A DNA stretch of 64,000 bases from VXYL01 sp965199945 (GTDB lineage Bacteria > Pseudomonadota > Gammaproteobacteria > Pseudomonadales > Azotimanducaceae), in the NCBI GenBank assembly GCA_965199945.1, contig OZ241354.1, positions 1,922,001 through 1,986,000 on the forward strand, in the 5' to 3' direction. Shown here in pieces: positions 24,931-33,370 of this stretch. A program made the translations under genes and the position numbers. A model generated the notes under the pieces. It made no database searches, had not been told where the DNA came from, and saw only the letters and a list, made by a program, of their open reading frames with translations. Position 1 is the stretch's first letter, and each line of letters begins with the position of its first letter.

Positions 24931-26148
24931 TCATCCCATGCCGACGATCTTCCGCAATGCGCACGCGACGCTGCGTGGTTCGCCGACATCGACTGTAGCA
25001 ATTTCGAGCTTTCGCTCGGTGCCCACCACGCGCCAACGTCGAACTGCGCCCTTCTCCACGCCTTCCAGCCACGGATAGAGCAGCACGAGCCGCTTCGCAT
25101 CGTACGCTTGCGCGTATGCGAGCATCTGGTAGATATCGTCTTGGGCGACGCCGAGCTTCCTGTCTCCGTTGCTGGCGAGCTTTTTCCATTTGGTGTCCAG
25201 CACGATTGGTCCGCTCGGGGTGTCGATCACCGCATCCGGGCGCAGCTCGAACAGTGGGCCCTCGTCGTCCTGCAACGCGCTGTGGCCTTTGCTCTGCAGG
25301 CGCACAGACCAAGGCGCAAGCGCGCGGCGAAGGCAGCGGCCGATGAACTTCTCGAACAGCTCGGGCATCGGGAAGAGCAACGAGAAGCCGAGCGACTTGC
25401 CGCTCGCGGTGCTCTGCCAATCGCCGCTCAAGAACAGGCGCGCCAGCTTGTGAAGGTCGTGGTAGGCGGTGTTGGTGCGATCCAAGCGCACCGACTCGTC
25501 GAGTGGCGCGGAAGAGTGGCCGACGAGTTCCAGCCGAGCCGCGAGTTCCGCGAGCAGCCGGGCGTTGGCGGCGGAGCGCGCGACTTGGGCCAGGCGCACG
25601 ACCGCGGCCTTCAGCACGCGGTTCAACGGCGTGTCTTCGGAGAGTTCGTCGAAACGGCAGGCCAGCACGTCGGGCCGAGCGGCGAGCGCCGTGACCTGCC
25701 GGACGACGTGCAAGCGCCAGCGCATGATCTTCAAGTCTTCTTCGTGGCCCACGTAGCGGCGCGGCAGGCCTTGCCGCATGGCGCCAAGCAGTCGGTTGGC
25801 GAAAAGCGTGATGAGCAGTTCCAGTAGGTCGCTGCGTTGGCTACCGAGGCTGGCGAGGTCGCCCGCGAGCGGCCGCAGGTTCTGCGCCACGCAGAGCATG
25901 TGCAGGAGCGCCTTGCGAACGGTTTCGTCCGGGCCGTCGATTTTGGGAAGTATCTCGAGCGTCGCACCCGGCACCGAGATGACGCCGACGACTTGCGCGG
26001 CCTTGACGCCGGATCGCGTCCGTTCGAGGACCGCGTTTGGTTTGAGGCGTTTGGCGGCGCGTTCGGCGACGGCACAGAACCGCTCCGCCAATCGATCATC
26101 AAGTGCGAGCTGGCTGTGTTCCCGGACTTGCTCCTGGATGAGACGCAC
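24931..26148 (-). CDS. mcrC: McrC, nuclease subunit of McrBC restriction system
   Basis: 405 residues from a GTG two bases after the mcrB stop. The N-terminal part (VVGVISVPGATLEILPKID) is the McrC beta domain. The C-terminal PD-(D/E)XK nuclease reads RPDAVIDTPSGPIVLDTKWKK, with the acidic residue and D-x-K of the active site at ~290-310. With McrB it cleaves modified (methylated) foreign DNA after GTP-driven translocation. It looks intact. Its extreme 3' end has a decayed copy at 23648-23693. Confidence 0.9.
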   Translation of the reverse strand: MRLIQEQVREHSQLALDDRLAERFCAVAERAAKRLKPNAVLERTRSGVKAAQVVGVISVPGATLEILPKIDGPDETVRKALLHMLCVAQNLRPLAGDLASLGSQRSDLLELLITLFANRLLGAMRQGLPRRYVGHEEDLKIMRWRLHVVRQVTALAARPDVLACRFDELSEDTPLNRVLKAAVVRLAQVARSAANARLLAELAARLELVGHSSAPLDESVRLDRTNTAYHDLHKLARLFLSGDWQSTASGKSLGFSLLFPMPELFEKFIGRCLRRALAPWSVRLQSKGHSALQDDEGPLFELRPDAVIDTPSGPIVLDTKWKKLASNGDRKLGVAQDDIYQMLAYAQAYDAKRLVLLYPWLEGVEKGAVRRWRVVGTERKLEIATVDVGEPRSVACALRKIVGMG

Positions 26149-26150
26149 GC

Positions 26151-27263
26151 CTAGGCGTCCGCATCGGCTTCGGACGACGTCGATTGGCCGGAGATCAGAC
26201 GGCCGTATGCATCCGGTGCGAAGTCGTCTCGCACCGTCCAGCGAAAGCGCTCCTCCACGTCTTCTTCGTCGAGGCCGGGCGGCGGCGCGAGCCGTTCCCC
26301 GCGCACGAAGTCGTCCGTGTTGCCAAGCACGGCACGGACCTTGCGCCAGTCGTCGTAGAAGTACTCGGCAACGAGCGGAATGATCTTGCGCCGGAAGATG
26401 TCGTCCACATCCGCCTTGGTCCGGGCGTTAATCAGCCACGCATGGCCGATCAGGTGGTCGCGGTCGACCAAGTACTCCAGCCGCTCGTTGATGGTCTTCA
26501 AGATCGCCGGTACATTGACGCCATCAACCACCGACAGCAGCTCCGGCTTCGGCGCCATCTCCTCGAACTGGAAGCGCCGCCGCAACGCCGTGTCGATGAG
26601 CGCGATGGAGCGGTCGGCGGTGTTCATGGTGCCGAGGATGTGCAGATTCGGCGGCAGCGTGAACTTCTGTTCATCGCCGGAGTGCGGCAGCGTCGCGGCG
26701 ACCTCGTTCGGCGCACCCTCGCGCTTGTCCTCCTCGAGCAGCGTGATCAGCTCGCCCATCACCTTCGAGATGTTGGCGCGATTGATCTCGTCGATGACCA
26801 GAACGTAGGCGTTCTCAAGGTCGCCCCGTGCGCGTTCAGCGATGCGCTTGAGGACGCCGGGCGTGGGCACCAGCCGGAAGCCCGCCTGCCCGCCTTCGTT
26901 CGGCGCCGGCCGCAGCCCTTCGACGAACTCCTCGTAGCCGTAGGACTGATGGAAGGTGACGAACTCGACCCGGCCGCACTCGACGAGTTCTTTGTAGCGC
27001 TCGCGATCGTCGTCCCGAACGTCCGGGCCATCGCAGAGCTCCACGCAACGCTGTGCGGTCAGGTAGGTCTTGCCGGTGCCGGGAGGGCCGTAGAGGATCG
27101 TGTTGAGTGCTCTCATATCCGCCCCCGCCGAGCCGTGCGCCGTATCACGGTTGTTCGGATTAGAAGCCGGCGCTTGTTCCGGTTCGGCCGTGCCTCCAAT
27201 GATGTCAATTACTTCTTGGACATACTTGCCAGGAATCTCATAGTCCCGCTTCATCCTCGGCAC
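26151..27263 (-). CDS. mcrB: McrB-like GTPase, 5'-truncated
   Basis: 370 residues if begun at GTG 27263. AAA+ motor: Walker A YGPPGTGKTYL, FVTFHQSYGYEEF, Walker B VLVIDEINRANISK, and the McrB GTPase signature GTMNTADRS. The N-terminal DNA-binding domain expected of McrB is missing. The frame remains open for ~70 codons upstream with coding-like sequence but no ATG/GTG/TTG there and no ribosome site before 27263, ending next to the 302-bp repeat B. I infer loss of the 5' end by rearrangement. A short McrB without DNA-binding domain might still be made. Confidence 0.8.
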   Translation of the reverse strand: MPRMKRDYEIPGKYVQEVIDIIGGTAEPEQAPASNPNNRDTAHGSAGADMRALNTILYGPPGTGKTYLTAQRCVELCDGPDVRDDDRERYKELVECGRVEFVTFHQSYGYEEFVEGLRPAPNEGGQAGFRLVPTPGVLKRIAERARGDLENAYVLVIDEINRANISKVMGELITLLEEDKREGAPNEVAATLPHSGDEQKFTLPPNLHILGTMNTADRSIALIDTALRRRFQFEEMAPKPELLSVVDGVNVPAILKTINERLEYLVDRDHLIGHAWLINARTKADVDDIFRRKIIPLVAEYFYDDWRKVRAVLGNTDDFVRGERLAPPPGLDEEDVEERFRWTVRDDFAPDAYGRLISGQSTSSEADADA

Positions 27264-27475
27264 CGGATAGTGGTGATCTGGTTGGTGTATGAAGTCGCGC
27301 AGTTGTACGTCGTTCGGGAAGTTGTGCAGACGTGCCCTCTCAATATTGAGACGGTCGGGCGTTGGGTCGTTGACATAGATCGATGCCCCAGTGCGATTCT
27401 CAAACGTACATATCCAGACCTCCGTATTTCTTCGAAGAGCCCCGATTCCCGAAGACTCTGCTTGACATCAAACAG
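27264..27475 (-). pseudogene. Orphaned 5' coding sequence of mcrB
   Basis: In frame with mcrB and stop-free back to a TGA at ~27475. The translation includes NTEVWICTFENRTGASIYV, DPTPDRLNIERARLHNFP and LRDFIHQPDHHYPVP, which has the composition of real protein and flows into the mcrB start. It contains no standard start codon. Likely the inner part of a lost N-terminal domain. Confidence 0.5.
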
Positions 27476-27747
27476 GCATCGCAGACGTCCTCATCAGGCC
27501 CGGCATCGGACTTCCTCATCATCGCCTCTCGCTCGGCCAGATGTTCGGCCAAGTCGTCGCTGGGTGGCAGCAGCGGCCACTGCGCTCGATGCCTTGCGAG
27601 TTCCTCAAGCACCTCACGAAGTTGCCGGGGCGGTCGCGAACCGAACTTCGGCACGGTCTCTTCCAATTCGCCCAGCCGCTTGAAATGCGCCCGCTCCTGC
27701 TCGCTGGCCTTGCGGTTGGGCGGCAGGTGGTTGGTGGCACGTCCCAT
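27400..27747 (-). CDS. Orphan copy of the NTase partner (copy B), read-through C-terminus
   Basis: 115 residues: MGRATNHLPPNRKASEQER, then YLKRLGELEE-like HFKRLGELEETVPKFG and REAMMRKSDAGPDEDV, matching copy A until ~residue 90. It then runs past the normal end into unrelated sequence (SSRVFGNRGSSKKYGG). No NTase follows. Short sequence just beyond the repeat (27473-27492) matches the tail of the RHH gene at 23712, showing that NTase and most of RHH were deleted from this copy. Confidence 0.5.
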   Translation of the reverse strand: MGRATNHLPPNRKASEQERAHFKRLGELEETVPKFGSRPPRQLREVLEELARHRAQWPLLPPSDDLAEHLAEREAMMRKSDAGPDEDVCDACLMSSRVFGNRGSSKKYGGLDMYV

Positions 27748-27800
27748 GTCCATACCGTAGCAGCGGACCGCCGAGAGGGTCAAACGCGAACGAGGACTGA
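27499..27800. repeat. 302-bp direct repeat, copy B
   Basis: Partner of 24520-24821 (see there). It ends 26 bases before the surA stop codon, so the duplicated module abuts the surA gene. Confidence 0.85.
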
Positions 27801-27826
27801 CGTCGGCCCGCTCGACCGACACGGCG

Positions 27827-29182
27827 CTACGAGTCGACGTCCTCCCCCTCCCCGCCATCCCCGCCATCCTCCCCCAGCGCCATGCGTTCCTCAACGAACG
27901 CTTCGTCGCGGATTTCCTTGAGCCATTCCTGCAGGCTGTCGTCGAAGCGTTGGGCGTGGAGGACGCGGACGGCGTAGTCGCGGCGGGCTTCGTCGCTGGC
28001 GTCTTGTTCGCGGCGGCCTTGGACTTGCAGAACGTGCCAGCCGAACTCGGTCTTGAAGGCTGGCGAAAGTTCGCCTTCGGCGGTGCCGGCCATCGCTTCC
28101 TGGAACTCGCGCACGAAGCCGTCCGCGGTGCTCCAGCCGAGGTCGCCGCCGACCAGGGCGCTGCCGGGGTCTTCCGAGTGTTCGATTGCCAAGGCGGCGA
28201 AGTCTTCGCCGGCGAGGATCCGGGCGCGCAGATCCTCCACGGCGGCGCGGGTCTCGTCGTCGGTGCGGATGGCCGAGGGCTTGAGCAGGATGTGGCGCAC
28301 CAGCGTCTCGCTGCTGGTCTGCTGGGAGGCGCCGCGCTTGTCGAGCAGTTGCACGATGTGCAGGCCGGAGCCGTCGCGCAGCGGTTCCGCCACGTCGCCG
28401 ACGGCGAGTTCCAGAACTTCCTCCGCGAACAGGCTCGGCAGTCGGCTCGCCTTGCGCCAGCCGAGATCGCCGCCTTCCAGGGCGGTCGGCGCCGCCGAAT
28501 GTTCGACGGCCAGCGCGGCGAAATCGGCCCCGTCGCGCAGTTCCGCCACAAGCGCATCGGCGCGGGTGCGCACAGCTTGCAGTGCCGCGCCGCTCGCGCC
28601 CTGTTCGACGGGCAGCAGGATGTGGCCAATGCGGTACTCGTCCGAAATCTGCTCGGCGAAGAACGGCGACGCCAAGAGCTCGTCGATGTCCTGCTCGGTG
28701 ACGTAGACGCGGCGGTTGACGACCTCGCGCTGCACCCGGTCGAGGGTCAGCTGGCGGCGCACCTGGTCGCGGAAGCCGCGATAGGAGATGCCTTCTTCGC
28801 CGAGGGCGACGATGAACTGGTCGATGTTCATGCTGTTTTGCGCCGCGTAGTCGCGCACGGCGTTGGTGAGCGTCTCGTCGTCCACCACCACGCCGCGCAT
28901 CTCCGCCTCTTGCAGCTGGATGCTCTCGAGGATCAGCCGTTCCAGTATCTGTTCCAAAATGGCGTCCCGCGGCGGCGCTTCGCCGCCCTCGGCCTGCAGG
29001 CGCTGCATCACGCCGTCGTAGCGTTCCAGCACTTCGCTGGCGAGCACCACGTCGTCGTTGACGATGGCCACCACGCCGTCGATGGTCTTCGGCTGCGCCG
29101 CAACGGGCGCGGCCAGCACGAGGCTCGTCAATGCGGCCAGCGCCGCGCTCGAGCATTTGGACATGAACCGCCCTCGCGTCAT
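27827..29182 (-). CDS. surA: Periplasmic chaperone / peptidyl-prolyl isomerase
   Basis: 451 residues with a signal peptide (ALAALTSLVLAAPVAAQ). SurA N-domain from KTIDGVVAIVNDDVV to ~170, then two parvulin domains (each with a conserved HILL strand: YRIGHILLPV at ~175 and VRHILLKPS at ~285). It escorts outer-membrane proteins, including LptD, through the periplasm. The start overlaps the lptD stop (ATGA); lptD-surA is the classical gammaproteobacterial order. Confidence 0.95.
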   Translation of the reverse strand: MTRGRFMSKCSSAALAALTSLVLAAPVAAQPKTIDGVVAIVNDDVVLASEVLERYDGVMQRLQAEGGEAPPRDAILEQILERLILESIQLQEAEMRGVVVDDETLTNAVRDYAAQNSMNIDQFIVALGEEGISYRGFRDQVRRQLTLDRVQREVVNRRVYVTEQDIDELLASPFFAEQISDEYRIGHILLPVEQGASGAALQAVRTRADALVAELRDGADFAALAVEHSAAPTALEGGDLGWRKASRLPSLFAEEVLELAVGDVAEPLRDGSGLHIVQLLDKRGASQQTSSETLVRHILLKPSAIRTDDETRAAVEDLRARILAGEDFAALAIEHSEDPGSALVGGDLGWSTADGFVREFQEAMAGTAEGELSPAFKTEFGWHVLQVQGRREQDASDEARRDYAVRVLHAQRFDDSLQEWLKEIRDEAFVEERMALGEDGGDGGEGEDVDS

Positions 29183-31539
29183 TCAGCTCTTCGATAGCCC
29201 TTTATGCCACGCGCCAAGCGGGCGTCAACACCGCCGCCGAGCCCGGCCAGGCCGCGCAGCTCCAACTGCAGCAGCACGCCTTGGTCGGTGGCAAGCCGTG
29301 ACGAAGGCAGATCGCGCGGCGCGTTGTGCCCCACGTCGAGCGTGCGGTGCCATAGCAGCTTCGCGGTGAGACAGCAGCTTGCGTAGCCGAAGCCAGCGAA
29401 CGTCTCGATGGCCTGGCCACGCCGCCAATCGTAGTTCCACCGCCCGAAGATCGTCCAGCGCCCGGCGAGCGGCCAGTGCAGGGCGAAGTCCGTCTGCCGC
29501 GTGTCGTTGTCCTCGCGGCGCCGCAGGCCGACGTTGACGATGCGCCGCGCGTCGCGCCGGTAGGACGCGCCGAAGTACGCCTCGTCCAGCGCGTTGTCGT
29601 TGCCGTCCCAGGCCAGAACCGTGGCCACGCGCAGCGGGCCGAGCGCGCCGCGGAGTTCGCCGGCGATGGCGGATGTGTTCTGCATCTCGTCTGCGCCTGG
29701 CTGGCCGCTGAGCACCACGCGCCGATCGCGCAGGTGGGCGATGCCGCCGATGCTCGCGGCAAGCAGCTCGCGGCCCGATGCCGCCTGCAGAAGGCGCGTC
29801 GTCAAGCCGAGCGCGAATTGGTTGGCGTCGCCGATGCGGTCCACGCCGGCGAAGCGGTTGTCGTGGAACAGCCGCCGGAAGGAGAACGTCTTGGGCGCGG
29901 TGTCAAAGCGCGGCAGGTGACCCTGCCTGGCGTAGGATTGATAGCGATACTGCAAGCGCGGTTCCAGCGTTTGCAGCCACGCGCCGCGCCGGGCCGCGCG
30001 TTCGAAGAACAAGCCGCTGTCGGCAACCGCCAAGCGAATGTCGCGCTGGGTCTGCACCGAATGAGCGTCGTAGACCGTGTGGCGCAGGCCGGCGGTGAGC
30101 GCCAGAAACCCCCAGGGCTTCGAGAGAGGCAGCCGCAGGCGCGGCTCCACGTGCAGCCGTTCGCCGCCTTCGCCGCCGCCTCGTGCAAACGAAGACCACG
30201 CGCCGCCCAGAGACCACGCGAGCGGGCCAGCGAGGCGGCCCGCGTAGGCAAGCTGCAGCTCGGGCAGCCGCCGATAGGGTTCGCGCCCCGGTTCCAGGCG
30301 CTGGAAGCTCTGCCCCCACAGTCGCATGGCCAAGCCGCCGCGCGCGTATTCAATCTCGGCGCGCCGTTCCAGCTGCACGCGGCTGAAAGCGCCGATGCGC
30401 GAGCCGAGGTCGGCGAAGTAGTCGTTGTCGCTCACCGCGGCGAAATCGACCAGCGTGCGAGCGCCGAAGAGCCGCCCGCGATGGTCGACGTCGAGCAGCC
30501 AGCGCTCGGCCGGCGCAAAGGCGGACTCGATGCCGCCGGCGGCAAGGAACTCGCGGCGCGAAAGCTGGCCGTCGTAGTCGTCGTCCGCGCCGAGCCACGC
30601 CCCGGAGATTTCCGTTCTGCCGCGTCTGCCGCGGCGCCGGAACTCGCCTTCAAGGCCCGTTCCCCGGCGCGCCATGTAGCGCGCCGTCACGGTCGCGTCT
30701 AGGTTGGGGGCGAGATTGAGGTAGTAGGGAATGGACAGATCCAAGCCGTCGTCGTCGCCCACGGCCGGGAAGAGGAAGCCGCTCATGCGCTCGCTGCGCA
30801 CCGGAAAGCGCAGGTAGGGGGCGTAGAAGACCGGCACCGGGCCGAGGCGCAGGCGGGCGTGGCGGGCGGTGGCGAACGCCTTGGATTCGTCGAACTCGAC
30901 GGATTGGGCGCGCAGCAGCCAGCCCGAATCCGCCGGCGGGCAGCGCGTGAAGGACGCCTGCGCGACGCCGAGCGCTTCGCCCGCTCTTTCAATGCGCTCC
31001 GCTTTGCCGCGCCAGCCCAGCAACGGCAGCACAAACTCCGCGTCCTGCAGTTGCGCCCGACCGCCGTCGAGTTCCACTTCGGCGCGGCGTCCGAGCAGGT
31101 GCAGCCCCGGTTCGCGCAGGCGCAGCGGGCCGTCCGAGGTGGCGAGCCCCGCGCTCTCGTCGATGCGCATTGCGGGTGCGGCGAGTTGCCTCTCCGCCTC
31201 GCCCTCGCCGACGGCTTCCCGCGCCTTGATTCGCTGGCGAACCACGACGCCGCCGCTGGCAACCGTGCCCACGTCGGCGCGGGATTGCAGGTGCGACGCG
31301 GAGACAGCGATTGCCCCTGGATCGACGTGTTCCACGGGCTGAAGGTCGGCATAGGCGCCGCAAGACGCTGCCTGTTGGACGTCGCCTTGGAATGCTTGCC
31401 AGAGTTCGTCGGCCAGCCCGGGTTCGTCGGCGAGGCCTGCGACAGCGCTGGGCGCCAACGCAAAGACCGCCAGCACTGACACAACGCACAGGGTTCGCGC
31501 CCTGCCAAAGCGCCAGCGCTTCGGCGACAATCTGCACAT
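29179..31539 (-). CDS. lptD: LPS-assembly outer-membrane protein
   Basis: 787 residues from ATG 31539, which opens a signal peptide (LCVVSVLAVFALAPSAVA). The N-domain (~35-250) is the LptA-like beta-jellyroll (HLQSRADVGTVASGGVVVRQ region); the rest is a large beta-barrel with aromatic-ended strands. The adjacent Cys pair in YASCCLTAKLLW near the C-terminus is typical of LptD disulfides, and a single Cys lies early in the mature N-domain. It inserts lipopolysaccharide in the outer leaflet with LptE. Its start codon overlaps the divergent amgK start codon. Confidence 0.94.
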   Translation of the reverse strand: MCRLSPKRWRFGRARTLCVVSVLAVFALAPSAVAGLADEPGLADELWQAFQGDVQQAASCGAYADLQPVEHVDPGAIAVSASHLQSRADVGTVASGGVVVRQRIKAREAVGEGEAERQLAAPAMRIDESAGLATSDGPLRLREPGLHLLGRRAEVELDGGRAQLQDAEFVLPLLGWRGKAERIERAGEALGVAQASFTRCPPADSGWLLRAQSVEFDESKAFATARHARLRLGPVPVFYAPYLRFPVRSERMSGFLFPAVGDDDGLDLSIPYYLNLAPNLDATVTARYMARRGTGLEGEFRRRGRRGRTEISGAWLGADDDYDGQLSRREFLAAGGIESAFAPAERWLLDVDHRGRLFGARTLVDFAAVSDNDYFADLGSRIGAFSRVQLERRAEIEYARGGLAMRLWGQSFQRLEPGREPYRRLPELQLAYAGRLAGPLAWSLGGAWSSFARGGGEGGERLHVEPRLRLPLSKPWGFLALTAGLRHTVYDAHSVQTQRDIRLAVADSGLFFERAARRGAWLQTLEPRLQYRYQSYARQGHLPRFDTAPKTFSFRRLFHDNRFAGVDRIGDANQFALGLTTRLLQAASGRELLAASIGGIAHLRDRRVVLSGQPGADEMQNTSAIAGELRGALGPLRVATVLAWDGNDNALDEAYFGASYRRDARRIVNVGLRRREDNDTRQTDFALHWPLAGRWTIFGRWNYDWRRGQAIETFAGFGYASCCLTAKLLWHRTLDVGHNAPRDLPSSRLATDQGVLLQLELRGLAGLGGGVDARLARGIKGYRRAE

Positions 31540-32524
31540 GGAGGCGCCGCCGGACTTGCTCGCTTGGCTTGGCGACGTGTGCGAGGACGGCGACCAGGCA
31601 ACCGTTGCGGCGCTGCGGGTGGAGGCCAGCACGCGCAGTTTCTTTCGGGTGTCCACGCCCGCGTCCACCTTCGTCGCCATGCGCTCGCCGCCAGCAACGG
31701 AGAATAACCCGCGCTTCGCCCGTTTGGCGGCGCTGTTCCGACGCTTCGGCGTGGCGACGCCGCAAATCTTCGCCACCGACTTCGAGCGCGGCTTCCTGCT
31801 TCTGGAAGATCTCGGCGAGCGCGATTTCGAGGCGGCGTACGGCGATGGCGATGTCGAGGGGCCGCTCGCCGGTGCGCTTGGCGTCTTGGAACGCCTGAGC
31901 GAGATCCCCACGGACGAAGTGCCGCCCTACACCCGGCAGCGCTTCGCCGACGAACTCGAGATCTTCGCCGAGTGGCTGGTACGACGCTGGCTCGGGCTGG
32001 ATGTCCCGCCGTTCTTCGGCGCACTGCGCGACGGCCTCGTGGAGGCGACCCAGAGCGTGCCGACCACGGTTGTCCACCGCGACTTCCACTGCCGCAACCT
32101 GCTTTGGCGCAGCGATGGCCGCGTCGGCGTGGTGGACTTCCAGGACGCGCTTGCCGGGCCGGTCTGCTACGACATCGCATCGCTCTTGCGCGATTGCTAC
32201 GTCGCGTTCGACGAAGCGACGGTGGCGCACTGGCGGCGGCGCTACTTCCAGCAGGCGCGATTGGCGCGAACGTGCGATGCGACCACCTTCGACCGCGCTT
32301 TCGACTTGACGGCGCTGCAGCGCCAGCTCAAGGCCGCGGGCATCTTCGCCCGGCTCCATCTCCAGCGCCGTCGCGACTCCCATTTGGGCGACATCGTGCC
32401 GGTGCTCGAGCGCATTGCGGCACTTGCGCCGAACTACCCGGAGACGGCTGAACTCGCTGCGTGGATCGTCGAAAACGCCTTGCCAGCAGCTGCCCTGCGC
32501 CTGCCCGGATGCCGAGGCCAATGA
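31538..32524 (+). CDS. amgK: N-acetylmuramate/N-acetylglucosamine anomeric kinase
   Basis: 328 residues. APH-fold kinase: LRVEASTRSFFRV (N-lobe), FLLLEDLGERDF (hinge), catalytic VVHRDFHCRNLLW, metal site GVVDFQDALAGPVCYDIASL. This variant followed by murU and divergent from lptD is the AmgK arrangement known from Pseudomonas, where it phosphorylates MurNAc at C1 for peptidoglycan recycling. The stop overlaps the murU start (ATGA). ATG 31538 shares the palindrome CATG with the lptD start. Confidence 0.9.
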   Translation: MEAPPDLLAWLGDVCEDGDQATVAALRVEASTRSFFRVSTPASTFVAMRSPPATENNPRFARLAALFRRFGVATPQIFATDFERGFLLLEDLGERDFEAAYGDGDVEGPLAGALGVLERLSEIPTDEVPPYTRQRFADELEIFAEWLVRRWLGLDVPPFFGALRDGLVEATQSVPTTVVHRDFHCRNLLWRSDGRVGVVDFQDALAGPVCYDIASLLRDCYVAFDEATVAHWRRRYFQQARLARTCDATTFDRAFDLTALQRQLKAAGIFARLHLQRRRDSHLGDIVPVLERIAALAPNYPETAELAAWIVENALPAAALRLPGCRGQ

Positions 32525-33177
32525 AGGCGATGATCCTGGCGGCGGGGCGCGGCGAACGACTGCTCCCGCTCACCGAACGGCTGCCGAAGCCGATGATCCC
32601 CATCGGCAGCGAACCGCTGATCGTGCATCAGATCCGCTGGCTGCGGCGCGCCGGCATCCGCGACGTGGTGATCAACGTGCATCACCTCGCGGAGCAGATC
32701 GTGGACGGCCTCGGCAGCGGCGCCGACCTGGGCGTGCGCATCCACTACAGCCGCGAAGAGCATCTCCTGGAAACCGGCGGCGGCGTGAAACGCGCCCTGC
32801 CGCTGCTGCGGCCGAGCCCCTTCGTGGTGTTCAACGGCGACATTTGGACGAACTATCCGTTCAAGCGCCTGCTGGACGTGAACCCCGAACGCGCGCACCT
32901 CGTGCTGACGCCAACGCCGCCGCATCTGCCCCACGGCGACTTCCACCTGCGCGACGGCCAAGCGCAGCGCGGCGAGAACGCCGACCACACCTACTGCGGC
33001 ATCGCCGTGCTGGCGGAGGCGCTGTTCGCCGACGCGCCCGAGGGCGCCTTTTCGCTGCGCGACCTGTTCTTCGCCGCGGCAGCCGAAGGCCGGCTCGGCG
33101 GCGAGTCGTTCGCCGGCACATGGATCGACATCGGCACCCCGGAGCAACTCAAGCGTGTGCGCCGGCTCACGCTCTAG
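32521..33177 (+). CDS. murU: N-acetylmuramate-1-phosphate uridylyltransferase
   Basis: 218 residues. Nucleotidyltransferase (GT-A-like) fold with the signature AAGRGERLLPLTERLPKPM, then VVFNGDIWTNYPF (metal-binding Asp) and TWIDIGTPEQL. It makes UDP-MurNAc from MurNAc-1-P and UTP, completing the fosfomycin-tolerant recycling route started by AmgK. Coupled to amgK by an ATGA overlap. Confidence 0.93.
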   Translation: MKAMILAAGRGERLLPLTERLPKPMIPIGSEPLIVHQIRWLRRAGIRDVVINVHHLAEQIVDGLGSGADLGVRIHYSREEHLLETGGGVKRALPLLRPSPFVVFNGDIWTNYPFKRLLDVNPERAHLVLTPTPPHLPHGDFHLRDGQAQRGENADHTYCGIAVLAEALFADAPEGAFSLRDLFFAAAAEGRLGGESFAGTWIDIGTPEQLKRVRRLTL

Positions 33178-33370
33178 GCGCACCCTGCGCCCAAGCGCGG
33201 ACTCAGAATGCCGCCGCTCATGGCGCGAACGACCGCCGTTCCTAGTCGTCCCACAGCGCGATTCCGACCAGATGATGTAGAGTACGCCAAGTACCGGAGC
33301 CGCCCCGCAGGTGGCGACACTCCCTTGCGCTTCAGGGCGGTACGGAACGGAATTGGTTGGGACGACGCCA

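Noticed and set aside
29179..31911. lptD starting at 31911 (910 codons)
   Set aside because: The first 124 codons are antisense to amgK and lack signal-peptide character; ATG 31539 begins a clear signal peptide.
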